The translations under genes were made by a program, and so were the position numbers. Source: Trichoplax adhaerens (Eukaryota > Placozoa > Uniplacotomia > Trichoplacea > Trichoplacidae). Taken from it: a stretch of DNA of 64,000 bases. The notes below the pieces were generated by a model. That model saw only the letters and a program-made list of their open reading frames with translations. It was not told the DNA's origin and searched no databases. Shown one piece after another: positions 38,801 to 54,200 of this stretch (positions are counted from its first letter, which is position 1; each line of letters begins with the position of its first letter). Location of the stretch: contig NW_002060947.1 of the NCBI RefSeq assembly GCF_000150275.1, positions 1,668,944 through 1,732,943 on the forward strand. The letters are read 5' to 3'.

Positions 38801-41800
38801 ATAGGTATATTAGCTGGACGCAGAGAGAATACTGTCAGACGGAACACGGGCAATCATCCAAATTACTCGTCTTTAACTTTTAAACAATCTATAGAACTAC
38901 AAAATTTTCTCATCAATTGAAATAATAGGACCAAAAGTGACTGGCAGAAGTGATGTCTCTGAATTAAAACAAAAAATGTGACATAAATTGCAGATCAAAA
39001 AGTTAATTTATGTAAAATATGCGCTATATCATACGGGAATAGATAGACCAAGTACTAATTTGGACTAGTGGAATACACCTCGGTCAAATAGTTGCAAAGG
39101 AATTGTTAGAATGCATCTAATTTGTCTTTCTAATTATAGTCGGTTTGGAAATTTGAACATTGAATACGATATAGTTATGCAGATATAGTAGCTTGGTTTA
39201 GAGTCAATAAAAATAGTCGCCAACGAAATTAATTTGCCACCCATGATTGAACTTAATATCATCTACGTACTATTAGCTATTTAATTGATTTGTTGACATA
39301 GTTTAACAGCATATTTCCTGCTTCACTCCTCGATCTTATACTAAAAAATGTTTGAACAACTTTCAAGGCATTTTTTTTGTCCTTAGCTCATATTCATCTC
39401 GTATCTTGTTGATAATCCATAAATTTGAGATGTTATTTCAAAGAAATGGATGCTGTATTTCTTCCTTTATTGAATCAGTGATGCATGAAATCTTTGTAAT
39501 GATAAACCAATGAATTCTAGTCGTCTAGTTGGAAGTAAGCAAATTTGTTGTAATCTGATCAACTATTCAGACACATGGCATTTTTGAGGATCACGAATAC
39601 AAAATGGAGATTGTCCGCTTGGATAATAGAAGATAGATTGTAATCATTATATTAAGGTCAATATCCTTTGAAAAATTGTCGACTAGTAAATGAAACAAAA
39701 AAATGGAAATGATTCAGAAAATAATAATTATTTAAACTTCATTCAACATCGACAGATTTCATAGAGTAGGAACGATTATATTAGGCAACGCATTTTCTCT
39801 ATCACCTTTATTACCATGACTGCAATACTTTGCACCAATAAAATTGTAATTGAAAGTAATAACACACAATTGTCCTTGATTCACAAAAAAAGGATTGATG
39901 AATTTTCTATACTTTTACCTTTTCTATTACTATCAACGTTTATCATCTTACGTCAAGTTTGGTTGCATCTATTATCACTATAGATAGTCAATGAGGAATA
40001 TCTTTTAGGTAATATAGAGTAGAAATTATGCAGTGATTATAAAAACTCTCAATATTATTATCCCGAATCTAGTTTTAGCGGTATCAAATTTAATTAAGCC
40101 ACTATGACTGCAAAATGGCCGAAATCTGCAAATGTCTTTTCTATCATGACATTTAGAATGCATCCCTTTTCCTCCCTTACTCATTATTATACTATAGGGA
40201 AGTATTTTTAATGTCTACTTTTATAGAAACATAAATGATGGTAGTAGGGACAATGTCCCTTCTAGCTATACAGAACCGTTAATTAATTAGTAATAATTAA
40301 ATAGGCAAAGCTGTAAGATCGTTAAAGGAGAGTTGTGAACGTGATGATAAAAATAATAGTAATGATACACATTAAAGTTCAGCTATAATATGCCTATACC
40401 CTTCCGTATATAGCGAGCAATTATTTTAACCGCGGGTAAAAGTGATTCTATTTTTCCAACTAGTCTGTAAAAAGCTATATTATCCATGAATGTAGTAGAA
40501 AATATTCTATAATCATGTTTCTATCTTGGATAATTTTGCAATCATTTGTTACATCGTGACCTTCTCATAAATATCGTTCATCCAAGAAATTCTATATTTC
40601 GTTACCAACAAAGCCATCTGGTAGTCCTAACTAGTCTTTGGTGTATTTCTATGACAAGGTTTTAAAAAATTGTTTCATCAGATTCGGTTTCATAATTACT
40701 CGTTCTACAGTAATTATTCCACGTTCTTGTCTAGCGATTTCTCTTATTAGATAGAGCAATTAGTAGATTGTTAATATAAAGAATACTGATGTTGGTATCA
40801 AATTGTATTTTACCTATTACTTTTTCATTACAATGATTAGCTCACGGACTATATTATTTACCGTATTATAAGCCCGCTAAATGTACCATATTATATAAAA
40901 ATGCTGATAATTACTTCATTATCTTAAACGAAATTTTGAAGAAAAAGTTAATTGTTTACAAAAAGAACAAGATAGTCTTATGAGTAATTCATTCAACAAA
41001 TGACTATTTGCTAGGTCTAATTTAGAATATTCAATAGCTATAAACATAAATTATTTCGACACCATATGGCATATTTACTATAGCACTGACTTCTAGTAAG
41101 TAATTTTTAATGCGAATATTTTACTTGGAGTAAGATTTCAAAAGATCATGACATAGATTTTCATTAATTCATAACTTTTACCAATATTCATATTTAATCA
41201 TATAAACTCAAGTAGGGGTTTTTTCCATCTTTAACGAAATACCGGATAACTTTTCCCTAAAATGAGGTGTATCATCAACTGTGCGGTAGTAAACTTCATC
41301 ACTACAATAGTAATTATATAGTAGTTTAAAGGAGATGAAATGCTATCAAATCCTCTTCATATCGAGTTGCTTCAAGTTAATATTGGAATAGAATATAAAA
41401 AAATAATCTTCTTGGTAATTTACGGTACCACTTTAAAATAGTGCTTATGTAGGATTAGTAGAGCAAAGTTACTTAAACATCCTGTCTTAAAATCTACACT
41501 CATTGACTGCATTTTAAAATATTAAGTAAGTATACTCTATGTATTTAATACGAACCTTGCAAAGGATAATATTAATGAATACGCATCAAATAATATTAAC
41601 CTACAGCACCTATATATACATATACGTAAATTAAGACAATACCATATTTATTGTTGGCATCGGCGATTATTTCTATTACTGTTTTTGCCCGAATATGAGA
41701 TGAATATTTTAAGGTTGTAACAGTAAAATAATTAAAAAGTTTATTCAGTCAGTCGAACGTTGATGCTAAGTTTGTTTTTCCTTTATTAAGATAAATGTTC

Positions 41801-44800
41801 AACTACTATTTTAACATGAATAGATGTTGAACAATTCAACTAAGGTACTGTAGTAGACCTGATCATCTATGATGACATTTTCTACAGTCTCTTAGGGATT
41901 AAATCTATTACGTTATCTTAAAATTCTAAGACCAAATAAATGTAGCAAATACGCCATCTATGTTCGAGTGCATTTATCATGTCATCAACTAGAACTTATA
42001 TAAAGTTGGCGATATCGTTTCTAACTTACCACAAATGGCATATTTTAATTTATTGACTGCATAACTAGATAAGTTTCCCACCAAGTGTAGTATATATAGG
42101 GCAATCAAGTAACGATTGCCACTATATTCAAAATTTATCATTGCGACATAACGAAAATTTGTATTCAATTACTATTTTACATATAACTATATTCCGGGCT
42201 TATTGCAATATGGCAATATTCAATTTTCAAACCAAAGTACAGACTGTAAAACTCATCGGAAGGGAAGCTAAATGCAGATAAAATTTTAAGTTTAGATACA
42301 TTTGAAGCTTAAATTTGTTTAAAGTTTAATACATGTCGAAGTCTTCATTGTGCTGCATGTGAACTACTATTTAGTATGCTAGTAATTATTTAAAGCTTTA
42401 TTGAGGAAAGTAACGGAGCGATAATACATGCACTTATGTAACGGTATCCTAGAGGCTTATAAATGTCCATTAAAAATTTCCAGTAACTGTTTTAACGTTA
42501 ATTTTAACGCGTTATTAGAGTTTACATCGTCAGCATATTTTTTTGAAAATCATTTCATCAAAGTCATACAATCTTTCCTGTTCTAATTTATTGATACGTT
42601 CGAGGCTTATTGCAAAAATGAATCAATTCTAGGAGTAAATATTTCCTGAAATTCATGCTGAGTACCTTTTAATGGGAAGTCACGATACTGATTGGAGCGA
42701 TGTAGTATACAAAAGCATTTTATGCCGGTTTCTTCGCAGTTTTTATTTCATATTTCATCGCTGTGTTAATTTGGCGTTACAGCGAAGAAGGGATAAAATA
42801 CAGCTTTCAATAATTTCTGGAAAGCACTGAAATACTGTATTGGATAATTCAAATGCTAATTTGCGATAATACTTTACATTGGTTACTTACAGCAAGAATT
42901 GATTACACCACACTCTGGAACAGATATAATTGGAGGAATGATACGTGACATAAAACCATGGTATTTTGAAATATGCAGTAGATAGGCATACATATAAATA
43001 TGCAAATGTGAATCATTTTAATATGATCTATGAAAAATTTGAAAAGCCATACCATTTGTTAAAGTATAAGGGACCTATATCCTATCGTACAGTGCACTCC
43101 TAAAATAACGTTCATAGTAAGTCCAAATGATATTGAGATATACTTTCGTTCTATTCGTGCATGTACGGGTAAAATACCGTATAGGCAGGTAATTGAATAA
43201 CAGTTATAGCAAAATTTATAGAACTTATTTATTAGAGACTATTCTATGCATAGTATACAGCATAGAGTATACTGTACAATGTACATGAATGTTAATTGAG
43301 ATTATTTCAGACAATTAAGCCAGAAATCGTAATGCTGACCAGTTAAGTACTGTAAATCTATGTAATCTATTTCGAAGTACTCGAATATTAGTGTTATTCA
43401 ATCGACATTTTATATGTATTAGGCCTTATTGTGGTATCCCTTAATGTCGTTCTCATCGAATATCATTGCCGTATATGCCTACACACGAAGCTAAAGCTTC
43501 GCGGATAGTACATGCTGTATTGTCTACTATCTGTGTCTTCATGCGGTATATATGGTTTCAATAATTAGGATTAGAATTAATCAATGAAGGAAAAGTGATA
43601 GCTATATCTGGTTGCGAACATGTCATAATAAGTATTGAGTAGGTAGGGATTGGGTTTATGTACGCAATGCCACCTCATGTATGGAGTTGCTGATTGTCTG
43701 GGGAACAAAATTCCTGTTAAAATTATACGTCTAAGTGAGCCGCTTTTACTATAAAAACAATATTTTTACTATTGTATATCAATTTCTTACTACTATTATT
43801 GTTGGCAATATCTGCTGTTAGGCACAAGTCGTGATGAAATTAATAACGAATATTAAGTGTATTATATATTTAGTGTTTTTAACATGTATTGCAGTGTCGT
43901 TGATTTGACAAGTCTGGTAAAATAACCACTCGTATTACCGAACGATCATAATCATGATCCGTTCTTCTATAACATAAGCATAGCAATATACTGATCAAGA
44001 TCTTGACTCTACTTAAGCCTCTTCAATACTCTCAACTATGTACTGACGATCATTTTAAAACAAGGTCCACTTTGATATTGGAGTTTCTATTGAGGAAATA
44101 ATCTGTGCGAACTTATAAATACCCTTTCGTCTAAACGATCACCTTGTACACTATGGTCTACGATATTACTGTCAACAATACAGTACCATAATCCATGAAC
44201 GATGTATGTGTCAGAAATGTATATCACAATACTCTATCTATCTCGAAATATGTCTATAAATTTGCATTGTCCTTAAAACGGCGTAGATATACAGTATGGG
44301 TTAAGTTGACAATGATGATTAATTTACTTAGTTGTAGTAGCTTTTGGCCCATAGGTTGACAACTTTTAGGCGGTGCTATACATATGGCACAGAGCAGTCC
44401 TACGTCAGTATTAGTAAGGAGCCATTGATTACTAAAAATGTCCTCGTCTTGTGCAATTTCATCGATTCAAAGAGCTATTCGCGGTTACCCTACTTGGAAT
44501 TCACTTTATTACAATTTTAATATTGGAAACGCAGTATTCCCGCTCTGTACTGTAAATTTATTCATTTGTAATACACAAATCAACTTGGAATATGCATAAC
44601 TTCTTTGAGTTCTCGTTTAATTAACTTGGGTAATCAAACTACAAATTGGGCGGGTTAAAAATGACTCTTATTTATCTGATCCTATGCGGTACTGTAAGTT
44701 AGCGTACTGTTCAAACATGCAAGCATTGATATTACTTTGTTGTCATTTACTATCAACGATTAATAGTACTATACTCACAAGAGCATATGATCTTTGACCG

Positions 44801-47500
44801 TGAACCGTAATGCCCTTATGTATCACAACTAGATTACCACCTTCCTCCTTGACAAAATTGACATAATTCTACGTAGGAGGTAGAAGAGCTAGCTAATATT
44901 TATATTACTATATATATATGATATTTCATTTTAATAATTCTATGTAATGGAAGCGTATTATGAATAATATGCTAGGTTTTTTTGCTTTACTGATAACACT
45001 TACTGCATTGGAGAACTGTAATTAATTGTAGAAAGAATCGGCAACGAAATGGTGCTGTACAAAGAAATGCTATTGTAGTATGTAACGCATATTTCTAGTA
45101 GTCTATCGTACAAATCCAACTTTTTACACTTGAAGGATAATTAGACTCGATAAATACTCAGTGGTTAATAGTGAAATTCAAGTGGTATTTTGGCATTGAA
45201 GACAGCCTGTCGCCTGGTACTACGGTACAATGAAAATATACTTCATCAATTAGTATTTCGAGGGATCTTTACAATGATGCTATTATTTCATTTTCGTTCA
45301 CTATGCTGCATTATCACTGGGTAATGCGATACATGCATAGTTCTGATGCGCACTGTACGTTCGATGTTGAGATATTTGTAATAGTAGAATTTTGATATCC
45401 GATTTTATTTTCATGGGTAAAAATAGCAGATTGAGATAAGCAAACTTTTACTTTGCCTTCAATATCATCAACGAAGGGCAATTTCGAGCGTACAGTATAT
45501 GTGGTTTTACCACATTCATAGTTTGCAATGCCCATTTCCGTACAGTTAAAGCAGTATCCATGAGCGCCTCAATTGCCTATCGACCGTATCTCCCCTATCG
45601 TAGTATTCAACATTGGATATTGGATTGGATTTGTCATCTTGTTAGCGACATACGACTCGTATGCTATTTTAATTTAGAATGTTGCTGTAGAGCAAACAAA
45701 TGAATGAATGAAGCCTTTGCTGTTTGAATGATGACAGCAACTCCCCAGCTCACAATCTGTTTTGGTAGTGCATGAATCGTCCCTTGAATTTTTTATTACG
45801 GCCATCAGAAGTTTATTTTTCATCAAGACAGCTGCCAAGGGCCGCGACAAGATGATTGAAAAAGAAGAAGCTAGTGAGGCATTTTGTTACTAGTAAGTTT
45901 GATATCACTCTTCTCTCTTTGGTACTTCAACTGCTGTACGTATTGTACCGTGCGAGCCTACATTGTCTACAATACTGTACGCTGTCCGTATCCAAGGCGT
46001 CCATCAATCTTTCTTTCATCGACATTGCCTTCCCCGTACTGTACTGTTACAGTATTTTCAAAGTTATTGTGTTGGAATATGACAAGCGATGTGGCTTGTC
46101 GTTAGCCTAAAATAAACTTGATCTCTATTTCAAGCAAATACAGTATAGCATCGGACATCGGAAATTCAGTAATGTGCGATTGGTTGATCATTAGCATTGG
46201 TAACCCCAAATTGGCAACATTGTTTAAATTATGTTTTCTTTCAATACAGTACAGTGGCAAGAAGGGATACTCGTGTACGCCAAGACGAGTCCACTTGATT
46301 TAACCATGGCGTTGACTGTTTTTGTTGGTTATGTTTGTAGTCAGAATTGCAGGTGTCATTTTAAATTTGATGTGATTTGTTATTCATATTCTGATTGAAG
46401 TTGGCGTAATACATACGGACACGCTTTTGGTCCAATCTTAGAGTAACTCGACGCGGTAGTGACCATCATACATACTGCTGTGATGGACGCTCAATGTAAA
46501 CATGACAATATAGTACCACGGACTTGAGAAAGTAGTACAGGTACTAGACAATCATCCACTGGTAGTCACGATGGGACCGTAAGAAGTTGGCAAACTACGA
46601 ACTTTGATACGGTGACACACAGTAGGGAATAGTCGGCATAAACTACAGTATGTACAATGTTCTGACATGGAAGTGATGAGGAAATGACTAGGATCGTAAA
46701 GTGCTACATTGGACCCTCTGCTTGAGCTTCCACTCGAACTTGATCATGCATGCCCAGTAGTGTACGTACGCCTGTGAATGTTGACGATTCGTACTGTACT
46801 GTACTGTCATTTAAAAGAAGTGGAATTGCGATGAAAATTATCAAAAGGACATCTCTGAAGTATTGGCCAAGTAAACGTTGCCGTAACTAGGCATTTTATG
46901 ATTGGATTGAAGAAATTCTACTGTACTGTAGTGTATTGTAGTGTGCTGTATTACTGTACGTCCAGTACTGTCCAATTGCAGCAGGCTACATACTGATGCT
47001 GTCGTGGATTTCGCTACGATACGCGCAAAAAAAGTTGAAAGCCAATCGCGACTCAAATACTGTACAGTTCTGTACAATAGTTGATACTGTAGTTTATAGA
47101 GTGGACAGTGGTTTGCATTTGGGCTGCACCCGCAGATGCAATTATTAGTGGTTTCACACTGGCACGGCAGTCAAATCGAACATTTTAAAATACACACTGT
47201 ACCATAGAGGGCAACAATAGAGTAAGTCTTTGGTGAATAAGAGCATAAGTACTTCATCGAATAGGGTGGGAGTTCTATTGTCTTGACGCTAAATACAATC
47301 CTAGTCCAATACCATTGGTCAATTTATCTATTATACCGTCACATTTGACCAATAAGAAACACGGACAAGTTTTCCTGCCTGCCAGTGCGCAGTAGCATAA
47401 ATCTGTCGATCAATCAAAAAAAAATTCGTTTTCGCGTTTTTTGTTGTATGCTGGACAGGCTGTACTAGGGTCGTTAGCAATTTTTTGAGGAGGTTAAAAC
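35891..47500. other. Gene desert, right part
   Basis: More than 11 kb of AT-rich sequence without a recognisable exon on either strand. Palindromic words occur (for example CGAAGCTAAAGCTTCG near 43487). TACTGTA-type words become dense from about 46.0 kb, especially 46790-47090, approaching FOXO. I see nothing that looks like a transposase or reverse transcriptase remnant. Confidence 0.5.
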
Positions 47501-47685
47501 GACTGTGTGTGTGTATGTGTTTACATCAAAGAAGGTGGCTCAACACAGTTTCTGACAAAGGAATCGTTGTACGTGTTGAATTTAGGCCAGCTTATATTTT
47601 CTCAAGTAATTCCATCGATCGCTACGTTTAACTTGTGTGTGAGAGTGGTAAAAAGAATCCCATTGAACGCCAACAAGAAGGAAAA

Positions 47686-50600
47686 ATGGATAACTCTAGC
47701 GATTTAGGGCCACAGCGAGCCCGATGCATGACATGGCCACTCCCACGACCGGACTTCGATGAAGATGCCACGAAGTCTGAAGAGCAGGAACAAGTTCAAC
47801 GCGAGCAGGAAGGTAGCTCACGTAAAAGTTCAAGCCGGCGTAACGCATGGGGTAACTTCTCTTATGCGGATTTAATTACCAAAGCAATACAATCATCGCC
47901 GGAACAGCGTTTAACTTTATCTCAAATATACGAATGGATGGTTAATAATGTAGCCTACTTTAAAGATAAAGGTGAAAGCAACTCATCGGCTGGATGGAAG
48001 GTTAGTCAGCCATGATTGCGGCCTTTTGTTCTACATTCATGTTTTATACGTACACTACCGTGCGCCTGATTATATTGTTCGCACAATGTGTTGTATTACC
48101 TATGACGGGTACTACGGATCGATCTGGTACTCTACTACAATTGATGAAGTTGTAAATTAAGCTTGGAGTCAGTTTTCGTATTCAAAAAAGGCACTGAATG
48201 CTATTGGTACTTTATACACCATTGCCTTCTTCATAGTCCATCAGAAAATGAATTTGATATATCTTGTTAAAATTAGCCCAATTCTCCACTGATCAAGATA
48301 AGTTGATTGATCGATGTGGAACAGTTGGACTATCTTTTTCTACTTCGTTATGATACAGTACAGCAGTATGGGGGACTACAAGCAGTTGTCATTCTATTTC
48401 TTGGCAGGGTGCGATGTACTTCACTTTTTTAGTGTTGTTAACTCGTTTCAAAGTACACTCTTCATGTATTTCTTATTGATATTACAAAATATTTCTGAGT
48501 AATAGTGGAAGAAATGGAGTGATAGAAAAACTTTTCCAGTTATTGCACTATAGCCTATTTGAAACTCCGCTAACGACGGACGTCGATATATTGTTTGGCG
48601 TACAGTAAAGTCCAGTTTAGTCGATGTGGCGATCATTTTGGTTATACTTTTGACGAACGTTATTTTCATTTGAACGAGGCTTCAAATTACTTGATGATAC
48701 CATATAAAGTATGTGCTACTGTTTGGGTAGTGTGCAATTCGCTAGTATAATTCTACATTTGCCTACTACAGTAATGTCGAGAACACCTCTATTCGACGCT
48801 ACTCTACTATAGTGGATGTCGATACTTTACAGTACCCTAGATGCTGATACGCTTTGTACTGTACTATCCAACGTACAATAATATGACGCCAAAAAAAATG
48901 GAGTGAAGAAAAAAAGGCAGCTTTGAAAGTAGACTACAACTAACGACTATTTTCCCTAAAATCACTCTATGACAACCAATGAATCTCTATTTTATTGTAA
49001 TATACTTTATTATACTCCTATTATTGGTAATATATTTTTTCCGATAGCATTAGATTCACTTTAGTGCTATCTTCCACTTGATTTAGATATTATTTCAATC
49101 AGCGTTTTCATCCACTTTACAGTATGCAACATTACACTGTAGACTACAATAGTACAGTTGTGTAGGGGGAAAATGGACCAATTTCCAATTTGGATGGAAG
49201 ACTGTTATGATACGAGTTTATATTAATTGAGATGTTGTACTAGTTAAATTGTTAACGTGTTTCGCTGGATAGATTTGCAGCCTACATAAAAAACGGCAGA
49301 TGTCTTGAGCTTTCTTTTGCCAAACATAGCCTGAGTACAGTACATTACAATGCAGTATACTGTATCATTTTTTTTCAACTGTATGGTTGCCTTACTAGAT
49401 TCTTCTTTGTTCCTTACTGTATTCTAAATGACAATAACCTGAGCAAACGTCAGGCGAACTTTCTTTCTTTTTTAATTTTCTCTCCCTTGTACGCTATCTA
49501 TTGCGACCAATCTCTGGCTATAGAGCATAGAATGTCATGTTTTGTTATTTTTTATTGTCCTCTTATTCGCCCTTTGATCGTGGCTATCTTATACTGAGTC
49601 ATAGAACAGTTATGCCGTAACGAAAGTTCCGACTCTTTTTTTATCCTTGTGGCTATGATGTCCGCTTGATTTCTTGTTCTTGTTCTTCCTTATTGTCTTA
49701 ACACCTTGAAATGTATTTTCCATTTTTTCTTTTTTTTTAATTGCAAAATATCTAAAAAATTCCAATGAAATAACTCTCCCCCTTGTATCAAATTGCCTTT
49801 CTATTTGTAGAATTCCATCCGTCATAACTTATCTCTTCATAGTCGTTTTGTACGTGTCCAAAATGAAGGGACTGGTAAAAGTTCTTGGTGGACATTAAAT
49901 ACCGATGCTAAGCCTGGTAAAGCAACACGAAGAAGAGCTGGTAGTATCGATGGCGTTGCACGACGTCGTGGTAGAATGAAGAAAAGTTTAAAACCTATTA
50001 GTGACACTACAGACGAAGGAAGCGAATTAGGAACACCAGGCCTTGCCTCGCCCGGTGTCAAAACTCAACCACAAATTTGGGCACGTCGAGATTCTGATTA
50101 TATACGTGGTGATCGTACACCAGATTCCAATGAGTGCGAATCACCAGTACGTTCTCGTACTGCAAGTAATGCTTCATCTTGTGGTCGGCCATCACCAATT
50201 ATACCAAGTGACTTAGAAAGTATCCCGACTATACCGTCCATGTTTCAGGAATACGCCCATAATGAATACCTACCTCGTAATAATAGTAGCGGCAATAATA
50301 ACGAGTTGGTTGACAATTTCGATTCAATGATTATACGATCACCTTATAGCACTGATGGGTCATTTTCCTCGATGATGGAAAATGGTATTCCAAGCGGTGG
50401 CACTTCATTACGTACGCATCACAATCCAGGATATTCTGTACCACCGAATCAGCAAATAGGTGGTTTACGTTCACCTCGTGATATCCATTCAATTTCTAGT
50501 GGTGGTTATAACAATAATCAACAACAATTTAATCTTCAACAAAAAACGATGCTGATGCAATCGCATCAGCCTCCGAACTCTCATACAGCTCAACATCAAC

Positions 50601-51271
50601 CGCATATTTTTGATCATTTGGAACATCATCCATCTCAGCAACAACATCAATTTCAACATCATGATGCATACCCGCACCAAGGAGCCCATAATCAACCTGG
50701 TCATATGGGGATGACACATGAATCAACTGAATTATTCAGTATGTTACCTTCAATGAATAATAATGTAAGAGACGACTTTTGTAATGATGGTACATCGATG
50801 TTACAAGATTATAATACTATGGGACCAAATAATTATTCATACAACAATCCTGCTGCACAACAAGCAGATTTATTTTCCACACAATCGTATCAAGGCCAAG
50901 GACATGATATCAATGAAATGGAACAAATGCCCATGATAGCAAATAGGCATCAACAACAGAATTTAAACCAAGTCAATATGACGAATTTACATCAACCAAT
51001 GATGCATTCTAATATGGCACAACAACATCAGCCACAACATAGGCAGCATCAGCAACATCATGGTATTAATCAGTTTGATGCATTAAACGACAAATTACCT
51101 AATGATGAAGAAGAATTTGATTTGTTTCATCATAACATAGAATATGATAATATGCCTAATGAATTAATGCATGATAGTGGTGTTTTACTTGATACACCAA
51201 ATAATCCCTTACTACCGGTGTCATCGATGCAAAGTGTATCAAGTAGACCAGTAACAACAACACAGCAATAA
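47686..51271 (+). CDS. FOXO: Forkhead box O transcription factor, complete
   Basis: Nuclear DNA-binding factor inhibited by insulin/PI3K/AKT signalling; controls stress, metabolism and longevity genes. Two exons, 47686-48000 and 49811-51271, join in phase 0 inside the forkhead domain ([13 protein letters not shown]), an intron position within helix 3 known in FOXO genes. 591 residues. An in-frame TAA at 47629-47631 supports this ATG. All three AKT sites are present: [10 protein letters not shown] (Thr16), RRRAGSID (Ser150) and RSRTASNAS (Ser224). Forkhead domain is about residues 53-150, with recognition helix NSIRHNLS (His110) and wing residues GKSSWW. The middle is rich in Gln, His and Asn. 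A C-terminal CR3-like acidic activation segment (about 532-567, [20 protein letters not shown]) follows. The family was recognised from the AKT sites plus the FOXO-specific [10 protein letters not shown] insertion. Confidence 0.97.
48001..49810 (+). other. FOXO intron 1 (1.8 kb)
   Basis: Bounded by AAG|GTTAGT and TTTGTAG|AATTCC. It is much longer than most introns in this window. It has scattered TACAGTA words and T-rich tracts; no nested gene is convincing. A long intron inside the forkhead box could hold enhancers, but that is inference. Confidence 0.85.
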
Positions 51272-54200
51272 GGAAAATTTTGTGCTAACGTCTTATATCT
51301 GACTTAAAATTACCTTATGACAAGAACATGATTTGTGGATTTGATTTTAAGAACATTATTAGGGTTAAATTCTTATTTAGCCTTCGATATAGGTACAGCT
51401 TTCCATTTTGAGCCCTCGTCAGATCTAGATTTTGATCTATTTTCTACAGTGCAAGATGTAGTACTTATAGATTGTGTGCGATTAAGAATCACATTGTACA
51501 GGAGACAATTTTAGTAATGATAACAGGAGCTAAAGATGCCATCCTATGACGAAGAATGTAAAGACGTAACTAAATGTCCAGTTAGCTGTAAAAAGTATTT
51601 GATTATTGATATTTCCTTTCCGACGGCCATTTAATGATAATACTATAAAGTAGTCGCTGAGAAAATAAATTTTTGTTTTTGTAATAACACTACATTACAT
51701 TATTAAACACTTGAGATGAATAGTTTACTAGTGCACTAGACAGTATGTTTCGTATGCTTTTATTATCGATATATCTAATAGTTCGCTAAAGCAGAAATTG
51801 ACGAGTGTGCCCTTGATTTAATTTCAGAAATTACAATTTCACTCAATGATTACGCCTATTTCCAATACTGCTTACATTATTAACCGTTGTGGTATTATAA
51901 TGTACACGATGACTTCTATTATATACTATGTAAGTGTACTTTACCAGGATAAAATGTGGTAATGTACATGACTGCGGTAGATGATAATTTATTATCATCT
52001 TATTGTATTATTACAATTACAATATTATTACAAGTCCTACAATGATTTAATATAACGTATCTTTAACTTTAATGGAATATTTTACTGTAAATAGGTAATA
52101 CTATACTGTACGTATTCGCTATTGCCAAAATTTTTTGTTTTGGTTGTTTTTTGAGTAATACTGGCATGGCGACAGCTATGTGTATTATAAATACGTATAT
52201 ATACATTTCCATGTATATGAAGATATATATTGATATCTCATATATATATATATATATATATGTAACTAGTAAAAATTTGACTTTACGAAATGCAGCAGCT
52301 TTGTTCCTAAATTTATTATCGATTACTGCATACAAAATTATTTTAAAATTGCATCTAGCAGTAGAACTGAACTGAAAATTTAACAGCCTTACTATATACG
52401 TTAGTGGAAGAGAGTATAGGATATAGTTATATGTTAGATACAAGAATTCCATGTATCATACTGTAAATGGAAGCTAATTACTTGATATTATGAATCGGTC
52501 AATATCTTACCAACGTTATTACTCTGATCTGTTGCTTGCCATGCTATTATCTTTTTGCTTGCTATGCTATTGTCTTGTTTTAATGGAATATCATGCTTCC
52601 TATTAGACAACTTTACGCATACTTTAAAACGAACTTTATTACTGTATGTTGATAAATTTGATTGCTAACTGTCAGTATAGCACACTGGTTACTATTGTAC
52701 ATTATCGCACAAGAAAACCTGTGTACTGAACTATGATGGAAATAAGGAACGCTATCAAATATCTGTCTATTGATTGTAGCGAAATAGTTTATTGCACATA
52801 AAATTGTCAGCAATGTAATCCATCTAGTATTGTACCATCCGTTAGACATATTACTCGTGTATACTAGGTGCAATATGCAGTGGCAATGCTCTAGATCTTT
52901 ATTATGTTCGTCATTATTTTAGCCTTATGTAATGTAATCTGTGATGATAGTGTATTTCTGATGGGTAAAAATAATTGCTATTATTAACTAGTACTGTAGC
53001 AAGTAAAGAATTTGATATAGCCGGATAATAGTATAGAAATTTGCTATGTATGATTCGGATTTGACAAATTACGATATTTCATATCTATTAATGGATGATG
53101 TAACTATGCCTGTGGTAGCTATAGTACTCATCTTTTGTTCCCTTGATAAGAAAGTGATCAAAACGGATGTATAATTAAGTGCATTACTGACAGATTGATA
53201 CCGTAGTCACATTAACGAATGGATCAATGTAACTTATTCCGTGTCATGTCCCAAGTGCTCTCTTCTATTTATGATAATAAAATCAATCAACTTATGCCGA
53301 TATAGCAACTGACTGCTTAAATAGTTGCTATCAAGCTAAATTTAATATCCTTTCATCAGACTTGCAATTTTGGTATTTACTAGCGTAGTTCCATCGATCG
53401 AAGTAGTTGATCTGCAGTCATCAGCATCATATACTACAGTAGTTTCACTTACACTAATTTATTCTTTTGACGAAGTACTAATATGAATATATTGTGACTA
53501 CTGTATGAAATACTGTACACCAACAGTATTGCTACTACTAATGCCAGATTTGTATTAACTAAAATCAATATGGCAAAAACTATATATCGAAAATCGCCAA
53601 TTAGTCAGTTTTTATGTGATTACAAGGCGTAAATCAGATTAGAGAATGTATGTAATTACTTACAATAGGATCTCTTGTAATAAGTTGCTGTAATTAATTA
53701 ATTATCGGACAGCGATAAAGTAGTCAAACTGGGATAAATCAATAATTAAGCAACTAATATATTACCGGATGTTGCATTGTAATCAGCTGGTTCCTATTTT
53801 AGCTGTAACTCATTCACCTTCACATCGTATATTACAAATGTTCAACAATAATGACAATTCCAAGTAGCAATTATCTCACTAGGTGATAATTAATAATATC
53901 TGTTGCGCTGTTCTATATCTGATGCCTATTTACTTATGCTCTAATTCTGCTGTAGGGTCCTCTCGCTAACTTATATTACTTTACGGAATTGGAGAATAAT
54001 TTACTAACATCATTCAATATGAATAGCTGTTATGAAAGAAACTTTGTATTTTACAGTTGATCCATTTACGTTATAACTACTGTACAATTATTAAAGAATA
54101 CAGAGCAATAACTGTCGCACTTTGTAAGTTGTCGAACACCATGAATATGAAGAAATTTGGTAAAACGGATGATGGTTAGAATTAGTGAGCTTCGCTTTTA

